This document shows positions 9,586 through 18,434 of a DNA stretch of 64,000 nucleotides, in pieces. Within the stretch, counting starts at the first letter, position 1. Each line of letters opens with the position of its first letter. This DNA comes from Paenibacillus sp. AN1007. Lineage in GTDB: Bacteria > Bacillota > Bacilli > Paenibacillales > Paenibacillaceae. The notes under the pieces were generated by a model that did not search any database, was not told the origin of the DNA, and worked only from the letters and a program-made list of their open reading frames with translations. The translations under genes and the position numbers were made by a program. The stretch lies in assembly GCF_040702995.1 (NCBI RefSeq), contig NZ_CP159992.1, forward strand, positions 6,229,001-6,293,000, read 5' to 3'.

Positions 9586-10434
9586 CTATTTACTCGTTTG
9601 AGGTAGGTAAGGGCTGAAATAATCAATCGCGTTCTCAGCATGATAGCCATCATCGCCCTGCCATGCTGCTGCAAAGACAAAGTCACCGGAACCGCCCTTG
9701 CGTTTCCTAGGCGTATCCCTTTCAACCAGTATGCCGGCTGCTGCCCAAATTTCCAATAGAGCATCTCGTTCCTGTTTACTGGAAGGCAGGCATTCTTTCC
9801 ACCTTTTCTCCAGAGAGCGTGCGCTGTCATTCGGGTCTCCCGTCTGTGCGGATTCCAGCAGTTTGGCTAGGATCATTTGATCTTCCGCAGTTACTTCATA
9901 TGGGCTAATATTACTGGCATCAGTGCTGCTGTTATCATTTTCATCCTGAAGCAGTAATTCCAGGTCCATCAGGCAGTAAAGCAGCCAGTTATGGCGGACG
10001 CCGCCCCACTTCATCCGTTCAAAATTCAATACATTCATATCGGCATGAACATAGTGCTCATCCGATTGTAAACGAAGGAAATTACAGTCCCCGCAGGCGC
10101 TTGTATTGGCATGCAGAGCTGGGCGTTCACCATAGGTATGCAGAGGCAATTTTCGTGTCAAAGCCCAGCTGGATAATGCGCTGCGCAGATAAACTTTTTT
10201 GGTAGATAGACTGTGTAGAAAGGCGGTAATGACTCGTTCTTTAAGTGCAGGGTTCTGATGCATCCTGTGCAGGCGCTGTACGACCTCGTCATGCGTAATG
10301 GTGAGTGGGTCAAACATGACTCCCTTACTTTTGGCGTATTCAAAATCATCACCCGAAAAAGGAGCATGGGGTGATTTCCAGCCGCCCCCTCCCCAGAATG
10401 TGTTTAATAGAATTTTGACTGCTTTTTTATCCAT
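9586..10434 (-). CDS. Hypothetical protein, 282 aa
   Basis: I do not recognise this family. The ATG at 10434 follows AGGAGG with nine-base spacing, so it is a real gene. The protein appears soluble, with no signal peptide or membrane segment. It has a Trp/Gly-rich N-terminus (NTFWGGGGWK), a CGDC pair at about residue 113 that could bind metal or form a disulfide, and a C-terminal half rich in charged residues. It lies alone between the transferase gene and an ArsR regulator, so the context gives no function. Confidence 0.65.
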   Translation of the reverse strand: MDKKAVKILLNTFWGGGGWKSPHAPFSGDDFEYAKSKGVMFDPLTITHDEVVQRLHRMHQNPALKERVITAFLHSLSTKKVYLRSALSSWALTRKLPLHTYGERPALHANTSACGDCNFLRLQSDEHYVHADMNVLNFERMKWGGVRHNWLLYCLMDLELLLQDENDNSSTDASNISPYEVTAEDQMILAKLLESAQTGDPNDSARSLEKRWKECLPSSKQERDALLEIWAAAGILVERDTPRKRKGGSGDFVFAAAWQGDDGYHAENAIDYFSPYLPQTSK

Positions 10435-10546
10435 TAATCCGAGCCTCCTGTCTTATCTGATTCTGATTATTCATCGAGCAGCAATGCCGTGGAGTGGATG
10501 CAGCTGTTCTGGAAAGTTTTAGTAAGTTAGTAACGCAGCGGATGCC

Positions 10547-10852
10547 TTAAACGGTTGTGTCCAGAATCATCGCGACAAGGCCGGGAAAGCGTGCGTTCAG
10601 ATCATCCTTTCGAAGTGAATAAAAGTGGTGTTTGCCTTCAATGCGCGGCTGGATTATACCGGCTTCGCGCAGCAATTTGATATGGTGGGACAACGTCGAT
10701 TTGGAGATGTGGTCTACTTCGAAAGCCGAGCAGTTCTTTTCGCCCGAGCTGGCCAGACAATGTGCAATTTTCATGCGTATCGGGTCACCAAGTGCATTGC
10801 AGACCCTAGTCAGGTTCATCTCCGAAGCTGTGGGTATCGGTAAAGTTCTCAT
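10547..10852 (-). CDS. ArsR-family winged-helix regulator
   Basis: A small winged-helix repressor: the core runs from ALGDPIRMKIAHCL through the recognition helix region ISKSTLSHHIKLL to a beta wing EGKHHFYSL. ArsR-family proteins are dimeric repressors, some metal- or redox-sensing; Cys residues at CLASSGEKNC could sense, but there is no classic CxC metal motif. The start chosen is the ATG at 10852, about 101 aa. It overlaps the stop of a six-codon leader ORF that carries the good ribosome site. The gene is divergent from a SnoaL-like gene, and two TTCGAA palindromes lie in the gap. Confidence 0.8.
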   Translation of the reverse strand: MRTLPIPTASEMNLTRVCNALGDPIRMKIAHCLASSGEKNCSAFEVDHISKSTLSHHIKLLREAGIIQPRIEGKHHFYSLRKDDLNARFPGLVAMILDTTV

Positions 10853-10869
10853 AATATAGACGTTAGCAT
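10849..10869 (-). CDS. Six-codon leader ORF coupled to the ArsR gene
   Basis: ATG-CTA-ACG-TCT-ATA-TTA-TGA (MLTSIL) is preceded by AAAGGAG at nine-base spacing, and its TGA overlaps the regulator ATG as ATGA. The regulator itself has no ribosome site of its own, so its translation is probably coupled to this leader. Confidence 0.45.
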   Translation of the reverse strand: MLTSIL

Positions 10870-10890
10870 ATTCAACATCTCCTTTCAATG

Positions 10891-10906
10891 TTTGAAATAT
10901 TTCGAA
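10891..10906. promoter_or_regulatory. Candidate ArsR operator 1
   Basis: TTTGAA-ATAT-TTCGAA is an inverted repeat close to the regulator gene. It matches the perfect site at 10962. Confidence 0.55.
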
Positions 10907-10961
10907 ATGTATCTTGCAGTGCAGCGTGGAAGTGTGATAAAGTTCTTTTTGCATTAAATTG

Positions 10962-10977
10962 TTCGAAATAATTCGAA
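10962..10977. promoter_or_regulatory. Candidate ArsR operator 2
   Basis: TTCGAA-ATAA-TTCGAA is perfect in both arms and abuts TTGATA (10978), a possible -35 box of the divergent gene. Its spacing from site 1 is 71 bases. Confidence 0.6.
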
Positions 10978-11043
10978 TTGATAGAAACTCAATGCATAAT
11001 ATATATATTTTGAGACAGCACGAGAACTATAGGAGGTCATGAG

Positions 11044-11565
11044 ATGACGAATACAGCAGCAGGAATTCACAACAGTAATAATAGTAATAACCAAGGTACA
11101 GAGTTGAGTCATCCAGACGTTCATTCAAATGGCAGCAGTGATGCCAATGGATTAAACACCAGCAGCACCAGTGCTGTAAATACGGCAGCAAGCATCACGA
11201 TGTTAAATAACTATTTCCGTTTATTTGATGCTTCACGTACAGACAAGCGGGCTATGCAGGACTTGTTATCCTTGTTTACCCCGGATGCCGAGATTGTGTT
11301 AAATGGTACCAGTCATACTGGGTTTGAGGGCTTTATGAAGGCCTTTTATGATTACAACCAAGATATTAAACATATGTGGGATGCGTGGGTGCTTCAGCCA
11401 GATGGCAGTTACCAGACGAACTGGGCAGTGTGTGGACAAGCGGCAGATGGCACGGTGTATGCAAAGTCAGGCATAGATATTGCACGTGTGAATGAAGCGG
11501 GGCAGATCGTGTATCTGGAGAACGTGCAGACGGACGAGAATGCATTCAGCAAATATAATTCATAA
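11044..11565 (+). CDS. SnoaL/NTF2-like protein with disordered N-terminus
   Basis: The C-terminal part (from about residue 55: MLNNYFRLFDASRTDKR...LFTPDAEIVLNG) has the signature of the SnoaL-like/NTF2 fold, a cone-shaped domain used by small isomerases, hydrolases and binding proteins. The first 50 residues are a low-complexity Asn/Ser/Thr stretch, unusual for this family. The start is well set: AGGAGG at 11031 followed by ATG. It is divergent from, and probably repressed by, the ArsR protein. The reaction is unknown. Confidence 0.75.
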   Translation: MTNTAAGIHNSNNSNNQGTELSHPDVHSNGSSDANGLNTSSTSAVNTAASITMLNNYFRLFDASRTDKRAMQDLLSLFTPDAEIVLNGTSHTGFEGFMKAFYDYNQDIKHMWDAWVLQPDGSYQTNWAVCGQAADGTVYAKSGIDIARVNEAGQIVYLENVQTDENAFSKYNS

Positions 11566-11705
11566 GACTGAACCAATTAGCAGGACTGACTGAACAACTT
11601 CGTAAGACTTGCAAATTAACATGAATTAACGAATTCATAAGAGCAATCTTGCATGAGCAATATAATGGAGTGATGATTTGTCGCTCATCCCCGTTGTGTT
11701 ACAAA

Positions 11706-11732
11706 CTCCACAGCTTTAGGCTGTGGGGTTTA
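11706..11732 (+). terminator. Probable terminator after the SnoaL-like gene
   Basis: CCACAGC-TTTAG-GCTGTGG followed by a T-rich tail, GGTTTATTT. Confidence 0.6.
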
Positions 11733-11800
11733 TTTGTATCTTTGGAGAGAACGGACTGCGTATAACGGACATATTTTCTGAAAAAAAATGGAATGAAATA

Positions 11801-11832
11801 GGCTCTTCCCATCTCTAGGTTTGGGAAGAGCC
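11801..11832. terminator. Hairpin terminator, mainly for the leftward gluconokinase gene
   Basis: GGCTCTTCCC pairs perfectly with GGGAAGAGCC. A run of A at 11781-11788 gives a U-tract on the minus strand. Confidence 0.75.
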
Positions 11833-11950
11833 TTCATTGAGGAGTGACATATGCATGCTGCGCTAACCAATGCTGCTTCATTTCATATTCCAGTGCAGCT
11901 GACCTTTACATGGTGGGAGGTTTCGAAGGGTTGGGGCGGCGCCTAACTTC

Positions 11951-13510
11951 TCAATCTTCTCGTTCCTGCATCAATCGGCTCTGGAATGCAGCAATATCGG
12001 CGTATTCTTCTTCAAATTTACGTGAGATGCGGATGAAAATAGGCAGCAGTTCGCGATACACGCGCACACTGTCCGGCTGCGGCTGATGGCGGTGTGTTGA
12101 TCCAATCATGCCAGAGACGGCATGAAGGGAATCGATACGGCCAGTGGCATACAGGCCGAGCACGGCAGCGCCAAGACAGGAGCTTTCGATGCTTTCGGGG
12201 ATGATCACATCCTGATCAAAGATGTCAGCCATCATCTGCCGCCACAGTTCGGAGCGGGCGAAGCCGCCGGTAGCTTGGATTTTTTTCGGACGGCCAATCT
12301 TCTCTTCAATCGCGAGCATCACTGTATACAGATTAAACAGTACACCTTCCAGTGCAGCGCGAATCATATGTTCCTTCTTATGATGCAGCGTCAGTCCAAA
12401 GAATGAGCCCCGTGCATTCGGGTTCCATAGCGGGGCACGCTCTCCTGTCATATACGGGTGAAACAGCAGTCCCTCCGAACCCGGCGGTACATTTTCGGCG
12501 ACACGTGTGAGGACTTCATAGGGGTCAATGCCAAGACGTTTGGCCGTCTCCACCTCAGAGGCAGCAAACTCATCGCGAATCCAGCGAAAGATCACTCCGC
12601 CATTGTTCACCGGGCCGCCGATTACCCATTGGTCTTCGGTAAGCGCATAGCAGAAGAAACGCCCTTTGGGATCAGTCACCGGTTTATCTACGACCGTACG
12701 GATGGCGCCGCTGGTGCCGATGGTCACGGCAACGATCCCTGGATCAATGGCGTTCACGCCCAGATTAGAGAGCACGCCATCACTTGCACCAATGACAAAC
12801 GGAGTTGACTCGGCAATGCCCATCGCTTTGGCATACTCGGGGTGGAGTCCCTCTTTTAAGACATGAGTCGTCGGCACAAGGGTGGACAGATGTTCTGGCG
12901 TAATGCCTGCGGCATGCAGTGCCTCTGCATCCCAGTCGAGCTTTTCCAGATTCATAAGCCCGGTAGCCGAAGCCATGGAATGGTCAATAACGAACGTAGA
13001 GAACAGCTTGTAGAATACATACTCCTTCATGGAGATGAATTTATGTGTTTGCCGAAACATGTCCGGCTCTTCCCGGGTGAGCCACATGATTTTGGTTAAG
13101 GGAGACATCGGATGAATCGGTGTGCCGGTTCGCAGGTAGATTTCATGTCCGTTCATCTCTGATTTGAGCGCTTCCGTCCATTCGGCGCTGCGATTATCTG
13201 CCCATGTCATCGCTCGCATCAGCGGTGTGCCATGAGCGTCTACAGGCAGGATGCTGTGCATCGCGGAACTGAATGAGACAAATAGGATGTCGTCCGGCTT
13301 CACCCCGGCTTTGGAAGTGGCCTGCTGTACAGATGCGATGACTGCCTGAAAAATATCCTCCGCATCCTGCTCTGCAATCGCAGGCGTTGGGGTATAGAGC
13401 GGATAGTCTGCACTGCCTTGCGCCACGATACTGCCGTCCTGCTTGAACAGTACAGCCTTGGTGGAGGTTGTACCGATATCTACACCGATCATATAAGGTG
13501 AAGCTGCCAT
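11951..13510 (-). CDS. gntK: Gluconokinase (FGGY family)
   Basis: A two-domain FGGY carbohydrate kinase: phosphate-1 loop GVDIGTTSTKAV at the N-terminus and ADP-binding ATGGFARSELW near residue 415. Overall it resembles Bacillus GntK, which phosphorylates gluconate to 6-phosphogluconate for the pentose phosphate pathway; xylulokinase is the alternative. Length (519 aa) is normal. The ATG at 13510 is favoured because GAGGG precedes it by about nine bases, whereas the upstream ATG touches the ribosome site. It lies downstream of a sugar ABC transporter on the same strand, after about 290 bases without a clear terminator, so they may be co-transcribed. Confidence 0.85.
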   Translation of the reverse strand: MAASPYMIGVDIGTTSTKAVLFKQDGSIVAQGSADYPLYTPTPAIAEQDAEDIFQAVIASVQQATSKAGVKPDDILFVSFSSAMHSILPVDAHGTPLMRAMTWADNRSAEWTEALKSEMNGHEIYLRTGTPIHPMSPLTKIMWLTREEPDMFRQTHKFISMKEYVFYKLFSTFVIDHSMASATGLMNLEKLDWDAEALHAAGITPEHLSTLVPTTHVLKEGLHPEYAKAMGIAESTPFVIGASDGVLSNLGVNAIDPGIVAVTIGTSGAIRTVVDKPVTDPKGRFFCYALTEDQWVIGGPVNNGGVIFRWIRDEFAASEVETAKRLGIDPYEVLTRVAENVPPGSEGLLFHPYMTGERAPLWNPNARGSFFGLTLHHKKEHMIRAALEGVLFNLYTVMLAIEEKIGRPKKIQATGGFARSELWRQMMADIFDQDVIIPESIESSCLGAAVLGLYATGRIDSLHAVSGMIGSTHRHQPQPDSVRVYRELLPIFIRISRKFEEEYADIAAFQSRLMQERED

Positions 13511-13797
13511 GGTGATCATCCCTCTTTCTTGAAAATAAACCTTACGAAAGCTAATAGATGTGAACAGTGGAAGACAAAGGGTGCAGAAGATTTCCCCGGA
13601 AAGGCGTGCTGGAACCTGTTCTGAATCGCAGTGCGGGGTTCGGCTTCCTTACTTCGTTCTGTCTCCTTCGTGCACATTATGCTGCTCATTCAGGTTTATT
13701 TAACGTCTGGTTTTTCGTCTATAGATTAGAATATCAGACTTAAGGGATGGATCAAAATGAGAGCAGGTTAACAAGGCCAAGCAGCGCTCTGCTATCC

Positions 13798-14625
13798 TTA
13801 GTCCTTGACCGCACCTGCAGCAATGTCCGAGATAAATTGGCGGCTGATAAACAGGAACATGATGATCAGTGGAAGGACGGCGAGCAGTGTGCCTGCAATG
13901 ACCATCGCATAGTCCGTATTATACAGTCCGTTTAATTGAGACAGCGCGATTTGGAGTGTGTATTTGCGTGCGTCCGTCAGTACGATTAAAGGCCACAGAT
14001 AGTCGTTCCAGACTCCGATAAAAGTGAATGCACCAAGGAAAGCGAACGCAGGCCGCAGAATGGGCAGTGCTACGTTCCAATATAAGCGAAAGAAATTACA
14101 GCCGTCGATGCGCCCCGCATCCAGCAGATCGTTCGGAATGGATTCCGTCGCGTACTGCCTAATCCAGAAGATGCCGAAGGCGTTGACCATGCCCGGAATA
14201 ATGAGGGCTTTGAAGGAACCCACCCAGCCGAACGCGGCCATCAGTACGAAGGAAGGGACCAGCGACAGCTGGGAAGGCACCATCATGGTGGCGAGCAGCA
14301 GGACGAAGAGCCATTTTTTACCGGGAAACTCAAACTTCGCAAACGCAAAACCTGCCAGTGAATCAAAGAACAACACGAGAATGGTCACTACACCTGACAC
14401 AAAAAGAGTATTTAGAAAAGCTCCCCAGAAATCAATCTGCTGCAGTACTCGCGTAATATTGTTCCACAGCTCACCGCCGAACCAGAGCTGGGGTGGAAAC
14501 TTGTAGATATCGGACGTGGTTCGTGTAGACATAACAATCAGCCAATAGAACGGGAACATGGATATGAGCATGCCACCGATCAGGCCGGTATACAGCACCA
14601 GCGACTTGAGATGTTTGGACGCCAT
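13798..14625 (-). CDS. Sugar ABC transporter permease (MalG type)
   Basis: A 275-aa CUT1 permease with six predicted membrane segments and the EAA loop LLDAGRIDGCNF at about residue 182. It is the third gene of a leftward binding protein-permease-permease operon; 21 bases separate it from the preceding permease stop. No ATPase is present, so a shared ATPase encoded elsewhere is needed. The nearby gluconokinase hints at a sugar acid or related substrate, but this is inference only. Confidence 0.9.
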   Translation of the reverse strand: MASKHLKSLVLYTGLIGGMLISMFPFYWLIVMSTRTTSDIYKFPPQLWFGGELWNNITRVLQQIDFWGAFLNTLFVSGVVTILVLFFDSLAGFAFAKFEFPGKKWLFVLLLATMMVPSQLSLVPSFVLMAAFGWVGSFKALIIPGMVNAFGIFWIRQYATESIPNDLLDAGRIDGCNFFRLYWNVALPILRPAFAFLGAFTFIGVWNDYLWPLIVLTDARKYTLQIALSQLNGLYNTDYAMVIAGTLLAVLPLIIMFLFISRQFISDIAAGAVKD

Positions 14626-14646
14626 GAGCTCTCCCCCCTTGTCACA

Positions 14647-15597
14647 TCAGGATGATTTGCCTTGAACAAGCTTCCAGTTCACGATGGAGAACAGCGCGAT
14701 GATCAGGAACATGCCCCAGCCAACGGCAGCGCCGTATCCGAAATAATTGTTAATGAAGGACTCGCGGTACAGATACAGCACAATCGTCATACCTGCCGCT
14801 CCCGATCCACCATCATTCCCCACCAGTACCTGAGGTTCGGTGAACAGCTGCATGCCGCCAATCGTAGATGTAATCACTGTGAACAGAATGACTGGACGCA
14901 GCATCGGAATCGTAATGCGGAAGAAGGACTGGACAGCAGATGCACCATCGATTTTGGCTGCTTCGTACAGTGTCTGCGGGATGCTCTGAAGTCCAGCCAG
15001 ATAGATAATGGCGTTATATCCCGTCCATCGCCACACAACCATGGAGGAAATGGCCACTTTGATGCCCCATGGTGCATTCAGCCATTCGACCACCGGAAGA
15101 CCGATCGACTGCAGCAAATAGTTAAGGAAGCCGTAATTGTTTGCAAAAAGTGCACCGAAGATGATCGCTACGGCCACAATGGACGTAACGTTAGGCAGAA
15201 AGTAACCAACCCGGAACAGGGTGCGGAACTTGACGAAGGGAGCATGCAGCAGGAACGCAATAATGAGTGCAAAGAAGAGCATCGGAATCGTCGAATAGAT
15301 CCAGATCATAAACGTGTTACCGACTGCCTGCCAGAATTCAGCATCTGTAAGCATGTATTTGAAATTGTTCAAACCGTTATAGGTCATGACACCGATGCCA
15401 TCCCATTTGTGGAAGGCCAGATAGAGCGAGAAGGCGATCGGGAACAGTCCGAACACGGCAAACAGAATGTAAAAAGGCGAGATGGCAGCATAGAGTGCAC
15501 GATGCTCCCATATGCGGGCCCAGAGCGATTTTTGCCGATCCAGATCGGGATGGAACGGTCCGGAATCAGGCGACATGCGAGTTTCGGTGACAGCCAT
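14647..15597 (-). CDS. Sugar ABC transporter permease (MalF type)
   Basis: A 316-aa CUT1 permease with six membrane segments after a charged cytoplasmic N-terminus, and the EAA loop YEAAKIDGASA at about residue 219. It pairs with the MalG-type permease that follows. AGGAGG precedes the start. It lies in one operon with the substrate-binding lipoprotein upstream. Confidence 0.9.
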   Translation of the reverse strand: MAVTETRMSPDSGPFHPDLDRQKSLWARIWEHRALYAAISPFYILFAVFGLFPIAFSLYLAFHKWDGIGVMTYNGLNNFKYMLTDAEFWQAVGNTFMIWIYSTIPMLFFALIIAFLLHAPFVKFRTLFRVGYFLPNVTSIVAVAIIFGALFANNYGFLNYLLQSIGLPVVEWLNAPWGIKVAISSMVVWRWTGYNAIIYLAGLQSIPQTLYEAAKIDGASAVQSFFRITIPMLRPVILFTVITSTIGGMQLFTEPQVLVGNDGGSGAAGMTIVLYLYRESFINNYFGYGAAVGWGMFLIIALFSIVNWKLVQGKSS

Positions 15598-15685
15598 ATG
15601 AATCCCTCCTTTACGGATAACGAAGCCACATCAGACGATAGCCAGTGAAGCTGACCAATAGAAGTGATAACCGTTGGAATCAAAT

Positions 15686-16969
15686 TCAAGCCTTAACGCT
15701 CGCAGCTTCCCGCTCGACGCGGTGTACCGTATCCGACCAGACCTGCTGCGGATCGGCATTCTGTTTGGCTATATCGTTCAGCCGCCGCGTGATGATGTTG
15801 TGGACCGAGGGATATCGTTCGCCAAAAAAAGCATCCGGCACATGCTGTGCCGATTCGGCAAATACCGTCCCTGTCGCCTGCCCGCCGAAGAAAGTTTCCT
15901 TCTCCTTCAGAGCGGGTTTATCAAACACACCTGGAGCTGACGGGAACAGGTTGAGTGTCTGGTACTGCTCCAGTTGGTTCTCGGGACTTTGCAGCCAGCG
16001 AATCAATTCGAAAGCTTCCTTCGGATGCTTGCTCGATTTCAGAATAGAGAGAAAGGAGCCGCCGTTATTGCCGTCTCCTCCGGGAGCGCGGGTAACACGC
16101 CATTGGCCTGAAGTGTCCGGTGCGGCCTCCTGAAGAACCTGCTTCATCCAGACTGCTCCGACGAAGGAGGCGATCTCCCCGTTATTCATTGCTGCATTCC
16201 AGGCGGGTGTCCAGCCGTCAGCGTTAGCGAGCAGCCCTTTTTGCTTAAAAGCAACCGCTGTATCCCAGCTTGTGCGTACAGCAGGAGAATCCATGCCGAT
16301 AAATGACCCATCCGGGCGGAAGTATCGTTCTGATGCTTGGGACAACACTTGACTGTAAACGCTTCCAATATTGTCGGTCAGAAAGACCTTTCCATCGAAT
16401 TTCTCCTTGATTTTCTCTCCGGCAGCAGCATAAGCATCCCAGTTATCGATCTGGCGTGCAACTTCTTCAGGTTCGGATGGCAGGCCAGCCTCTTTGAAGA
16501 GGTCTGCACGATAGAAAAGAGCTGTCGGACCCGTGTCCATCGGGAATCCGATCATCTGTCCGTTTGGCGTCACGCCCTGCTTCCATTTCCACGGCAGATA
16601 CTGATCCTCGACCTCTCCTGCGCCCAGATCGTACAGGTTATAGAAGCGATCCTCGCTCGGGAACAATTCCATGATCCAATCGTTGAGCGCCACAATATCA
16701 GGTTCGCCTGAACGTGCAGCAAGGGTGGTTTTGAGCTTCGCTTTGAAATCACCGCCAATCTTCTGGGCAGTCAATTCAATATTCGGGAACTTCTCCTTGG
16801 CCCTGGCAATGAGTTTGTCATCGATCGATCGGTTCCAATACCAGAGTGTGAGCGCTACCTTTTTGCTGGATGCTGCATCATCCTGTCCCGGCCAGACGGA
16901 GCATCCGCTGATAAGCAGGACACAGGCCATGATCATGGCTGTCCAGCAGGTTCTTTTCCGGCGGATCAT
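15686..16969 (-). CDS. Sugar ABC transporter substrate-binding lipoprotein
   Basis: An extracellular solute-binding protein of the CUT1 class, about 427 aa, with lipobox ISGC and Cys at residue 23 when started at 16969. That ATG is preceded by GAGGGGG at eight bases; the ATG six bases earlier is less well placed. It delivers a carbohydrate to the two permeases downstream. The first gene of the operon, it is divergent from ribA across about 390 bases that hold promoter elements. No regulator gene is adjacent. Confidence 0.9.
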   Translation of the reverse strand: MIRRKRTCWTAMIMACVLLISGCSVWPGQDDAASSKKVALTLWYWNRSIDDKLIARAKEKFPNIELTAQKIGGDFKAKLKTTLAARSGEPDIVALNDWIMELFPSEDRFYNLYDLGAGEVEDQYLPWKWKQGVTPNGQMIGFPMDTGPTALFYRADLFKEAGLPSEPEEVARQIDNWDAYAAAGEKIKEKFDGKVFLTDNIGSVYSQVLSQASERYFRPDGSFIGMDSPAVRTSWDTAVAFKQKGLLANADGWTPAWNAAMNNGEIASFVGAVWMKQVLQEAAPDTSGQWRVTRAPGGDGNNGGSFLSILKSSKHPKEAFELIRWLQSPENQLEQYQTLNLFPSAPGVFDKPALKEKETFFGGQATGTVFAESAQHVPDAFFGERYPSVHNIITRRLNDIAKQNADPQQVWSDTVHRVEREAASVKA

Positions 16970-17130
16970 GTGCATAACCCCCTCATCATTAAGTTTGAGG
17001 CAAGAAGTATCAAGGACTGCGGGTGGGCTTCATGGACTACACCAATAGTGTATGAGCAGTTTCTAAACTCATACCCAATATTCCTCGAATGAAACACAAG
17101 GAATGTGTCCATTGCGTAACATAAATTTAG

Positions 17131-17213
17131 TAGTTACTTTAAAAATAAAAGTTACTTGACACAATATATTTTTTATTCTAAACTAACTTACATTAAGTAA
17201 CTAATTATAGTGA
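17131..17213. promoter_or_regulatory. Cluster of GTTACTT boxes with a promoter toward ribA
   Basis: TAGTTACTT (17131) and AGTTACTT (17150) face the inverted AAGTAACTA (17205), with ACTTA-CAT-TAAGT between. TTGACA (17156), 17 bases, TAAACT (17179) reads as a rightward sigma-A promoter inside the cluster. This resembles a regulator binding array; the regulator is unknown. I see no gene or riboswitch in the rest of 16970-17362. Confidence 0.5.
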
Positions 17214-17362
17214 GGATTATATAGATACGTAATATTTTGCCGTATATCTGTGTTAATGGTTGCTGTATTGCTTGAACAAGTGATCCAAAATCGAAGCGGA
17301 TGCGAATGCATTATATTATGACAAGTGATGACAATAAGATGGCTTAACAGGAGGAACGAACG

Positions 17363-18130
17363 ATGATCAATTCACATATTATTCAACTGCTTGCCCCCAA
17401 AATCCAGACTTTTCCGAGTGGAAAAGAATTCATACACCTGGTAGGCCCGATTAAGCTGCCGGTCAATCTGGATGGCGAAACCAGAACATTCCAGTGGTAC
17501 AGCTGGCTGAAGACGGACAAAGCGATGGACAGCGGGGAGCTGATCGCGTCTCTAGCAGATGCTGAACTGGCAGAACGCCAGCAATCCAGCGTGCTGGTGT
17601 ATGGTGATTTTGCCGAGGCGCAGGAGGCTCTTATTCGTATGCACAGCATCTGCCACACGGGTGATATTTTTGGCAGCAAACGCTGTGACTGCGGCTTCCA
17701 ACTGGAACAGTCCATGAAGATGATCGCAGCTCACGGCGCAGGTGCATTGTTCTATCTTGCAAATCACGAAGGACGAGGCATTGGCCTGTTCAGCAAAGCA
17801 ATGGCTTACATTTTGCAGGAAGAAGGCCTGGATACGGTGGATGCGAACCTGCAGCTTGGGTTCACGGATGATGCGCGTAATTATGACGATGCCATTGCTG
17901 TACTGCGTGCACTTCGCTCGGCTCCGGTTACACTGATTACAAACAATCCGCGCAAGCTGGCAGCGCTGCAGGAAGCAGGGCTCAATGTGGGCGGACGTGT
18001 TCCGCTGTGGGGAGACCGTTCGGCTTATAACGAGAAGTATTTGCAGACGAAAGTGAATCGTTCCGGTCATTTGGCAGCAGGTGATGGCTGGGTACAGGAT
18101 GAGGCACGAATCCCACACGCTCAGGCTTGA
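17363..18130 (+). CDS. ribA: GTP cyclohydrolase II-like protein
   Basis: Contains the RibA zinc and catalytic signature: RMHSICHTGD with the Cys triad of CHTGDIFGSKRCDC (about residues 97-110) and the nucleotide-binding NHEGRGIGL (about 133). GTP cyclohydrolase II opens GTP to a diaminopyrimidine, the first step of riboflavin synthesis. In Bacillales it is usually fused to RibB in the rib operon. Here it is a stand-alone 255-aa protein with an extra N-terminal segment of about 50 residues and no other rib genes, so it may be a paralogue for another pterin- or flavin-like product. GGAGG precedes the ATG. Confidence 0.8.
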   Translation: MINSHIIQLLAPKIQTFPSGKEFIHLVGPIKLPVNLDGETRTFQWYSWLKTDKAMDSGELIASLADAELAERQQSSVLVYGDFAEAQEALIRMHSICHTGDIFGSKRCDCGFQLEQSMKMIAAHGAGALFYLANHEGRGIGLFSKAMAYILQEEGLDTVDANLQLGFTDDARNYDDAIAVLRALRSAPVTLITNNPRKLAALQEAGLNVGGRVPLWGDRSAYNEKYLQTKVNRSGHLAAGDGWVQDEARIPHAQA

Positions 18131-18434
18131 AGTAGGGTTCACAAGCGCTCACAGTCTTGATCTAGGGTTCGCAGGCTTTCGCAGGATGCAGTGATAAAGA
18201 GCAGTGCGTAGTGGTGTTGTGATCCTGCGCAGTACGCAGTATAGACCGGCTGTTACCGTACTTTGAATGAAAAGTGCAGTAGCAGTCTTTTTTATTTAAA
18301 GTGAGCAGGGTTCGCTCAATTCAGCCTCTTCCACCCGATTCGCCCGAGTCACCTGATTTGCTGCCAAATAACTTGCCGTTGATGTGTGACGAATTATACA
18401 ATATAGTCATCTGAAGAGTGCAGGAGGAACGATA
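18131..18434. other. Gene-free stretch between ribA and glpP
   Basis: No ORF with a ribosome site, no clear terminator and no convincing promoter boxes. It contains only short direct repeats (such as AGGGTTC at 18134 and 18174). Confidence 0.5.

Noticed and set aside
14662..15648. A 328-codon plus-strand frame opposite the MalF-type permease
   Set aside because: Antisense shadow of a well-supported transporter gene; His/Asn/Arg-rich composition and no family features.
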